From Myotis daubentonii (Eukaryota > Chordata > Mammalia > Chiroptera > Vespertilionidae), in the NCBI RefSeq assembly GCF_963259705.1, contig NC_081842.1, forward strand, positions 92,432,433 to 92,496,432: a DNA stretch of 64,000 bases. The letters are read 5' to 3'. The notes under the pieces are model-generated. The model ran no database searches and was not told the origin of the DNA. It worked only from the letters and a program-made list of their open reading frames with translations. This document shows positions 57,308-64,000 of this stretch, piece after piece. Numbering within the stretch: the first letter of the stretch is position 1; every line of letters starts with the position of its first letter. A program made the position numbers and the translations under genes.

Positions 57308-58430
57308 ATGTGGAGACAAAGAAACAGGTCACAAATGAAAGAACAGAAGAAATATCCAGAAAAAGAACTAAATGAAATGGAAGCTAGCAAACTACTAAAT
57401 ACAGAGTTCAAAGCACTGGTTATAAGGCTGCTCAAGGATCTTAATGAGAGCTTCAAGGGACTCAGTGAGACTTTTAAGGATCTTAGTAAAAATTTTAAAG
57501 ACATGAAAAAGGATCAGTCAGACCCTTGCTGATTTGGCTCAGTAGATAGAGCTTTGGTCTTGGGGACTGAGGGATCCCTGGTTCGATTCTGGTAAAGGGC
57601 ACATACCTGGACTGTGGGCTCGATCCCTGGTGGGGGCATGCAGGAGACAGCCAATCAATGATTCTCTCTCATCATTGATGTTTCTATCTCTCTCCCTCTC
57701 CCTTCCTCCCCAAAGTCAATAAAAATATATTTGAAAAAAAGAAAAGGACCAGTCAGACATTAAGCATACACTATCTAAAATAAGGAATAATTTACAGGGA
57801 TTCAGCAGTAGAGTAGAGGATTCCTAGAAGCAATCAACAGTTTGGAATATGAGGAAGCAAAAAACACCCAATCAGAAGATCAAAAATAAAGAAAAAATAA
57901 TCCAAAAATATGAAGATAGTATAAGAAGCCTCTGGAACAACTTTAAGCATGCCAATATTTGCATATGGGAGTACCAGAAGGAGCAGAGAGAGGACAAAAT
58001 ATTGAAAACCTATTTGAAAAAATAGTGACAGAAAACTTCCCCTACCTGGTGAAAGGAACAGACTTATAGGGAGCCCCAAACAAGAGAAGACCAAAGAGAT
58101 CCACACCAGACACATCATAATTAAAATTCCAAGGGTTAAAGACAGAGAGAGACTCTTAAAAGCAGCAAGAGAAAAACAGTTAGTAACTTACTAAGTAGTG
58201 CCCATACAAATGTCAGCTGATTTCTCAACAGAAACTTCCCAGGCCAGAAGGGAGTGGCAGGAAATATTCAAAGTGATGAATAGTGAGGACCTATAACCAA
58301 GATTACTCTACACAGCAAAGCAATCATTTAGGATCAAAGATAAGATAAAGAGCTCACAGACAAGAAAAAGCAAAAGGAGTTCATCACCACCAAACCAGTA
58401 TTACATGAAATGTTGAAGGGTATGCTTTAA
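57308..58430 (+). pseudogene. HAL1 ORF1, split by a Ves SINE and frameshifted
   Basis: Begins MWRQRNRSQMKEQKKYPEKE and keeps 74 codons of coiled-coil-type sequence until the SINE at 57524-57741. After the SINE, fragments equivalent to the SLWDNF, TENFPY, RHIIIKIP and KKKL blocks follow in broken frames, ending at about 58428. L1 ORF1p-like chaperone remnant; even before the SINE insertion later frames carry stops. Confidence 0.8.
57524..57741 (+). mobile_element. Ves SINE in HAL1 ORF1, with 17-bp target-site duplication
   Basis: Head ccttgctgatttggctcagt, B box ggttcgattctgg, CT-rich middle, AATAAAAATATA tail. AAAAGGAtCAGTCAGAC (57507-57523) and AAAAGGAcCAGTCAGAC (57742-57758) differ at one base. 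Confidence 0.95.
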
Positions 58431-58440
58431 AAAAAAAAAA

Positions 58441-58514
58441 GAAAAGAAGAAGAAGAAGAAGAAGAAGAAGAAGAAGAAGAAGAAGAAGAAGAAGAAGAAG
58501 AAGAAGAAGAAGAC
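58441..58514. repeat. (GAA)n tract within HAL1
   Basis: About 23 GAA units directly after ORF1, at the same place as the larger tract in copy 2. Confidence 0.96.
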
Positions 58515-58716
58515 AAATGAACAATAAAATGGCAATAAATATATATCTATCAACAATTGAATCTAAAAATCCAAATAAATGAACAAGGAATCTAATGAAC
58601 AAAATAAAATGATGACTAAAATAGAACCAGTGGCATGGAAACATGGTACAGACTGAGGAATCTCAGAGGGAAGGTGAGGAGGAGGGAAGACATTAACCAA
58701 AGATCTTATATGCACA

Positions 58717-59002
58717 CTAGAGGCCCAGTGCCCAACATTTGTGCATGGGGCTGGGGAGGGGGAGTGTTCCTCACTCCAGCCTGTGCTCTCTTTCAGTCCG
58801 GCACCCTTCAGGGGATGTCTGCCTACCGGCTTAGGCCCATTTCCTGCTTCTGGGTGAGCAGTGCTCCCCCTGTGGGAGCGCACTGACCACCAGGGGGAAG
58901 CTCCTGCATTGAGCGTCTGATGCCTGGATGTCAGTGAACATCATAGTAACCGGTTGTTCCACCGTTTGGTCGATATGCATATTACCCTTTTATTACATAG
59001 GA
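58717..59002 (-). mobile_element. HeliBat-type Helitron in the HAL1 3' UTR
   Basis: Antisense: ctagaggcccagtgcccaac at the left; complement of TCCTATGTAATAAAAG at the right. Carries gaccaccagggggaag (58885-58900) and an eroded mirrored arm (gcctggatgtcagtg). Same subfamily, orientation and target as the Helitron at 18515. Directly followed by another Helitron. Confidence 0.9.
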
Positions 59003-59407
59003 TTAGAGGCCTGGTGCATGAAATTTGTACACTGGGGGGAGGTTGTCCCTCAGCCCAGCCTGCACCCTCTCCAATATGGGACCCCTAGAGGGATGTCTGA
59101 CTGCCTGTTTAGGCCCAAAACCACAGGGATTGGGTCTAAATAGGCAGTTGGATGTCCCTCTCACAATCCGGGAATGCTGACTCACCTGCTTGCCTGCCTG
59201 CCTAATTGCCCCTAACCACTCCCCTGCCAGCCTGATTGATGCCTAACTTCTCCCCTGCTGACCCGGTCACCCCTAACTGCCCTCCACTGCAGGCCTGGTC
59301 GCCCCCAACTGCCCTCCCCTGCAGGCTATCTTGTGGCCACATGGGGGTGGCCATCTTGTGTATTGGAGAGATTGTCAATTTGCATATTACCTCTTTATTA
59401 GATAGGA
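59003..59407 (-). mobile_element. HeliBat-type Helitron abutting the previous one
   Basis: Antisense: ttagaggcctggtgcatgaa at the left; complement of TCCTATCTAATAAAGA at the right. Contains the eroded long hairpin around 59093-59153 (ctgcctgtttaggccc / gggtctaaataggcag). HAL1 resumes at tgcattatctatggacaca. Confidence 0.9.
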
Positions 59408-59530
59408 TATGCATTATCTATGGACACAACAATAGGGTGGTGAAGGCCTGGGGTGGGATGGAAACAGGGTGGAGGGGAAGTGAGGATTAAAAAGGCTACA
59501 TTTGTAATACTTGCAATAATCAATATTTTT

Positions 59531-60033
59531 TTAAAAAAAGAATACACACAGGGCATACTAAATTAATGAAATTTCAGGTCAAAAATTTGATTATATAACT
59601 TTATGTAAACAATACATGGATATGTTGATTAGTTAAAAAAAGGGATTGATGAAGCAAAGGGCATTTTTAATCTGGAAATACCCTTGAAGTCATATATAAT
59701 AGTTTGACTGGAGCTCTTTATCAATCATGGTATCACAGTCCAGAAGTTTCTGATTAGAGATGTAGAAGTTTGAGTTAGCAATCTCGGAGCTATGATATTT
59801 TCAGATGACTTTGTTCATGATTTATCATTGACCCTCAGTGGAAAATGGGCAAAGATAAGTAAAATGTAAAAGAATGTATAAGTGAGAGGAACTTTAGGAC
59901 AGAATCCTGAGCAATTATAATTAAAAAATTGGTAGTTGACAAGGGACCAGAGTAAAACTAAAATAGGAGATGCCAGGTAATTTAGACAATACAAACAAAA
60001 CTTATATATATATATTAATTTTGATATATATTA

Positions 60034-60083
<50 letters not shown>

Positions 60084-61165
60084 AGAAATGTTAGTTAGGT
60101 AGCTATATTGCCCTGAAAGACAAAAGTAAAGAGATTTTCACAAAGAAAAAAAAAAGACAAAATACAACTTGTATTTATGACATTGGTTTATAATTAATGA
60201 GATGGCTATGAGGCAAAAATGTAGAGAATGTGTATGAATAATAGAATCAGATTCTCTCATTTGTTAATAATATAAATACTATTATTTCACTAGGAAATAG
60301 GAATATAACAATAAATACTATACCTGACATTAAGAAGCTTTAAATCTAAGGTAGTATCACCAGGTCCTGTTTATTAGTGCAATTGAAAGTTATTTTCAAA
60401 AACAGATTCTGAAGATAATGTTTTCACTTTACATTTCTACTTAATATTAATATTTCTACTTAATATTAATATCTCTACTTATATTTTGCTCTAGGTATTA
60501 GTGTAAGATATTTAATACAGTACTCTTTCAATATGATCATGCTACTCACTGCAACATAATCCTAAACCTTAACTTCTTTTCTGCAAATATACTTATTTAA
60601 ATATTGATCTCCATCTAAAATAAAGATTCATTATTGAATAAATATGACTTTGAAAGGCATGGAATAGTATTTTGGAATGTAGTAATATTTGTATAGTCTC
60701 TTTTAGTAAAAAAATTAATAAATGCTTCTTGTTTCCACAGCAAAATGTTATACAAGATATAAAATATAATCAGAATTGTAAGTAAAGTGTAAATGTTTTG
60801 TTTACTTAAAAAATAGAACATTTCTTTCAGTCTAGCTTTTTCATCAAAATATAGTTTTTGTTTTTTATTTTATTATGCATTCTCTATTTTATATTGCAAG
60901 TATTTGCTAGTATAAATTTTGTGTTTTCAGAGATGGGTAAGATCAATAAAAGGTAAAGGAAGAAATAAAGTCACCTAAAAAGAAGCCAAAGACAGTACTG
61001 AGTACTGTGGAGCATCCTAAGGGAATTGGGAAGTAAGACTACTCCAGGTCTAAAAATAATCTAATACTTTCATAGTATGACAGTGTGCCAAGGAAAAGAA
61101 AAAAACATCTAAAAATTCAGTTCATGTTACAAGCTTTTTTGTTTGCTAATCTTTTGAACATTCAA
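59531..61165. other. AT-rich stretch, no recognised gene
   Basis: Apart from a GA microsatellite nothing is recognised. If the minus-strand frame at 61170 were a terminal exon, 60860-61165 would be its 3' UTR; AATAAA occurs on the minus strand near 60867-60880. Confidence 0.4.
60038..60080. repeat. (GA)n microsatellite
   Basis: About 21 GA units next to a short TA run. Confidence 0.95.
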
Positions 61166-61169
61166 CCCA

Positions 61170-61385
61170 TTAAAGGAGACTGTCACTTTCATTTAAACAA
61201 CACTTAATAACAGCTGTCTGATAAAAATTCCACATATCATACAGCCTGGAGTAAAAGTAACTGCTCATGTCCTCATCAAGAGTGAAACTGTCAAAGAAGT
61301 ACATAATCTCACTGAATGAGACAATGCATTTACCAGCCCAGAGTCTTTGTTCGGTTTTCACAAGCTTCTTAATGCAAATATTTCA
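61170..61385 (-). CDS. Candidate terminal exon or coding fragment, unidentified
   Basis: About 70 codons open from an upstream TGA to a TAA at 61170-61172. The peptide (KKLVKTEQRLWAGKCIVSFS, then EIMYFFDSFTLDEDMSSYFY, ending ESDSLL) has balanced, non-repetitive composition with W, C and acidic residues. It is unlike the K/I/N-rich noise around it and unlike L1 or SINE products. There is no ATG at its start; an AG lies just before AAGCTTGTG (61360-61370 area) but without a strong pyrimidine tract. I do not recognise the protein. It could be a final exon, a fragment of a processed pseudogene, or chance. Confidence 0.25.
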
Positions 61386-61943
61386 CAATTTTATTTGAAA
61401 CAATGGCAGGAAAAAAATTGAAAATAAGTTGAAATATTTTTCTTTGGCTTGTGAAAAGCTGTGGATGTCACCAATAATTCTATTTATTGCCTAATCAGCA
61501 TGCTAAAGATTTTTCTTTCATCCTTTTTGTTGTTTTTTTTTTTTTTTGTTTGAAGTCATGTTTTCTTTGGGATTAGCTGAAAGAATTTGAGACAACATTC
61601 ATTAAGGATAGGAAACAGTTAAAAATATATGACTTAAGGTGGATAACATTTTTAAGATATATTTTTTATTAAATAATGCAGTCTTGACTAATAATGATAC
61701 AAACCATGCTGTCCTTCATTTCAAATTCTAAAAGCTATTCTGATATTCCTATAGCCATCATTAACTTCTTGGTAGCCTCTTTGAGCAAAAACAAATGAAC
61801 ACACCACAAAAAATATGAAAAAAATTAATATTTAATATAATTTTATTGTAGTTCTTTCTCTTTACTAATCATTCATTTCATTACCAACAAAAAAAATCCT
61901 TCTTTACTCTTTGTTGTCTTTGGATTTTAGATGAGTTGCCTTA
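61386..61943. other. AT-rich stretch, nothing recognised
   Basis: No named repeat; a T-run lies near 61531-61548. Confidence 0.45.
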
Positions 61944-62425
61944 TCCTATCTAATAAAGAGGGAATATGCTAATTGACTCTCACATCATTGCAAAGATGGC
62001 AGTGGCCACTTCCAATATGAGAGAATATGCTAATTGACTGCACTGCCCTCAAAGATGGCAGCACCCACAGCCAATAAGAAGGGAACATGCTAATTGACTG
62101 CCATGCCCTCAAAGATGGCGGCGCCCACAGCCACAGGATGGCAGCGCCCAGTCCTCTCAGCCCTGCTGGGGTGCCTGCCTCCAGAGTCCCCCAGTCCTCT
62201 CAATCCCCCAGCCACTCGGAGCTGGCCTGAGGCTCAGGTAACCAGGGTTGGCCAAGGCTTGCGCTGCCAGCAGTGGCAGCAGCAGAGGTGTGATGTGGGC
62301 ATCGCCTTCCCCTGATCATCAGGTCGCCTCCAGCCCTTGAGGGTTCCTGGACTGTGAGAGGGGGCAGGCCGGGCTGAGGGACTCCCCCCATCCAGTGCAT
62401 GAATTTTCATGCACCGGGCCTCTAG
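61944..62425 (+). mobile_element. HeliBat-type Helitron with 60-bp internal repeats
   Basis: 5' end TCCTATCTAATAAAGA gggaatatgc; 3' hairpin tgcatgaattttcatgca, then ccgggcctctag and host T. The 5' half holds three units of about 60 bp, each with an AAAGATGGC block (61992, 62051, 62111). Confidence 0.92.
61966..62140 (+). repeat. Three ~60-bp tandem units with YY1-like blocks
   Basis: Each unit reads about 'atatgctaattgact', a short link and 'caaagatggcagc'. The third has AAAGATGGCGGC, a good match to the YY1 consensus. Function is inferred from the motif only. Confidence 0.7.
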
Positions 62426-62426
62426 T

Positions 62427-62910
62427 GGTTTTTGTTTTTCCTTGAACGTATTATTAGTTCTCTTCTCATATACATACTATCACAACATATTATTAAGGCA
62501 AAATATAAATTTTAACAAAGAAATATGATATTTTAGCCATTTATCACATAATTAATAGTTGTTTACATACAGTGTGGACCTACCTCTGCATTCTTTGTGA
62601 TCATTTGAAATAGGAAAATCTTAGACCTGCTCATAATGGAAATAAACCATTATTGATGACAATCATAATAGAAGCATTGCAGTCATAAGAAAACTCACTA
62701 AGAGCATAAAGTCATTTTAAATTTAATCTCTTCAATCAGTACCTGTTTAAGATACTGTTATTGATTGGGATTACTGGCTGGGACCTCAGATCCTTTCATC
62801 AATGCAGAAAAGATTTCAAGGTCAATAAAAATTAAAATAAAGCAAAGTGGGATTTATTGAACATAATCCAAGTGAGGAGTCAGCCAGTTGACAGAGACAA
62901 TGACTCCGAA
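62427..62910. other. AT-rich stretch, nothing recognised
   Basis: No named repeat or exon. Confidence 0.45.
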
Positions 62911-62921
62911 TATATGGTTTA

Positions 62922-63144
62922 TTTATTTATTTTTAAAATATATTTTTATTTATTTTGAGAGGGAGGGAGAGGGAGAGAGAGATAGAAACATCGATGACGA
63001 GAGAGAATCATCAATTGGCTATCTCCTGCCAGCCCCCTACTGGGGATCAAGCCTGCAACGCCATGTGCCCTGACTGGGAATAAAACTGTGACATCCTGGT
63101 TCACAGGTCGATGCTCAACCACTGAGCCATGCCAGACAGGCAGT
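62922..63144 (-). mobile_element. Ves SINE, antisense, with target-site duplication
   Basis: (TTTA)-rich tail side, GA-rich section, and head complement ctcaaccactgagccatgcc. TATATGGTTTA (62911-62921) and TATATGATTTA (63145-63155) match at 10 of 11. Confidence 0.92.
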
Positions 63145-63244
63145 TATATGATTTAAATGAGAAATTTTCCGGGTGGAGACTTTCATGGATGATTGACAGA
63201 AAAGTGCTATATAGCTATATTTCTTCTGTGCATGCCCTTACTTA

Positions 63245-63929
63245 TCCTATATAATAAAGAGCTAATATGCAAGTGGTCATCACTCCATCACACCGTCACG
63301 CTGTAATGGCTCAGATATTCAACACTGGGGAGAGAGGAATGGGGACCAGCCAGGCACAAATGAACTCCTGAGAGAGGAATGGGGAACAGCCAGACTGGCC
63401 TGGGAGAGGGACAAGCTGCAAACCCCATGGTCCCATGGTCTCAGGCACCAGCTGCTACACCTGTGGCCCAAGAAAGAGACAAGCCACCCGCCCCACAGTC
63501 CTGGGTGCCTGCAGCTGCAGCCCAGGCAAAGCCACCTGCCCACAGTTCCCTGCAGCTGTGGCCAGCCCAGGCAAAGCCAGCCTGGGTTCTGGGTACCTGT
63601 GGCCAGCCAGAGGGAGGGAATCCCGGGTCCCAGGTTCCTGCAACCAGCCTGGAGAAGGGAATCCTGGGTCCCGGGTGCAGAGGTGGTTAGGGGTAATAAG
63701 GCCAGCAGGGGAGCAGTTAGGGGTGACCAGGCAGGCAGGCAGAGATGGTTAGGGGCAATCAGGCAGGCAGAGGTGGTTAGGGGAGATCAGGCAGGCAGAC
63801 AGGTGAGCAGTTAAGACTCAGCAGTCCCAAATTGCAAGAGACAGTTGGAAGGGGTCCTGGATTGGAGAGGGTGCAGGCCAGGCTGAGGGACTCCACCCCG
63901 TGCACGAATTTCATGCACCGGGCCTCTAG
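63245..63929 (+). mobile_element. HeliBat-type Helitron
   Basis: 5' end TCCTATATAATAAAGA gctaatatgc after host A; 3' hairpin gtgcacgaatttcatgcac, then cgggcctctag and host T. The body has GC-rich repeats (cccaggcaaagccacctgcc; gaggtggttaggg units with a period of about 35-40 bp near 63680-63785). The 103- and 105-codon frames inside are products of these repeats. Confidence 0.92.
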
Positions 63930-64000
63930 TAATGCATAAAGGAGGAGGTCAAAACTGAAATGCAAATTTTATTGTAATTAGTCCAGGGCCCTAATAAGGT

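Larger units (their letters stand above)
55697..59530 (+). mobile_element. HAL1 (half-LINE) copy 3, full length with nested insertions
   Basis: Starts with the L1-like ggggagagagaaccaagatg and ends ttgtaatacttgcaataatc plus an A/T-rich tail. Plan: 1.6 kb 5' UTR region (with SPIN), ORF1 (57308-58430, split by a Ves SINE), GAA tract (58441-58514), and 3' UTR (split by two Helitrons). Without these insertions it is about 2.7 kb, equal to copy 2. ORF1 passes straight into the 3' UTR; no endonuclease or reverse-transcriptase sequence exists. It must have been mobilised in trans by L1. Confidence 0.87.

Noticed and set aside
63379..63752. Overlapping 103- and 105-codon frames
   Set aside because: Both lie in the repeat-rich body of a Helitron and are low-complexity A/P/G-rich translations.

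Overview
The window is nuclear DNA of a mammal, almost certainly a vespertilionid (evening) bat. Three repeat classes point there: about twelve tRNA-derived SINEs of the Ves type (tRNA-like head with A and B boxes, CT-rich middle, A-rich tail), sixteen HeliBat-type Helitrons (5' end like TCCTATATAATAAAAG, 3' hairpin followed by CTAG, no target duplication), and three SPIN hAT elements. High-copy HeliBat Helitrons are known only from Vespertilionidae; genus and species cannot be told from this sequence.

No intact host gene is visible. The clearest gene-derived sequence is a decayed processed pseudogene of NAD kinase (NADK) at 20.0-21.8 kb, with many frameshifts and a short target-site duplication. 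A short GC-rich retrocopy of an unidentified transcript sits at 5.56-5.74 kb. One minus-strand open stretch near 61.2-61.4 kb looks protein-like and is offered as a weak candidate exon. The rest reads as a gene desert or large intron, AT-rich and dense with transposons.

Layout. 0-5.4 kb: MIR, a Tigger-type element split by an L1 3' end, SPIN, a mariner-type MITE, a Ves SINE. 5.5-7.1 kb: retrocopy and a HAL1 (half-LINE) copy. 11.2-17 kb: a long minus-strand old L1 (3' UTR, ORF2, ORF1 and 5' part), then a HAL1 fragment and a Helitron. 18-19 kb: L1 3' UTR carrying a Helitron. 20-21.8 kb: NADK pseudogene. 22.7-25.4 kb: near full-length HAL1 with a large GAA expansion. 28-29.7 kb: young L1 3' end with a Helitron. 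31.8-33.4 kb: tandem Helitron pair holding a 47-bp minisatellite. 36.2-40.1 kb: remains of a class I endogenous retrovirus on the minus strand, with a hAT MITE inside. 42.3-42.9, 47.7-48.6, 51.0, 54.4 and 61.9-63.9 kb: further Helitrons. 55.7-59.5 kb: a full-length HAL1 carrying a SPIN, a Ves SINE and two Helitrons.

The most notable patterns are: (1) a Helitron A-B tandem whose identical fused junction occurs at two separate loci, suggesting it moves as a unit; (2) a CTCF-like motif, often as an inverted pair, carried by five Helitron copies; (3) Helitrons of one subfamily inserted in the same orientation at the equivalent point of an L1 and a HAL1 3' UTR; (4) HAL1 elements that go directly from ORF1 to a 3' UTR with no ORF2. 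All assignments come from reading the sequence against remembered consensus features; no database search was run.
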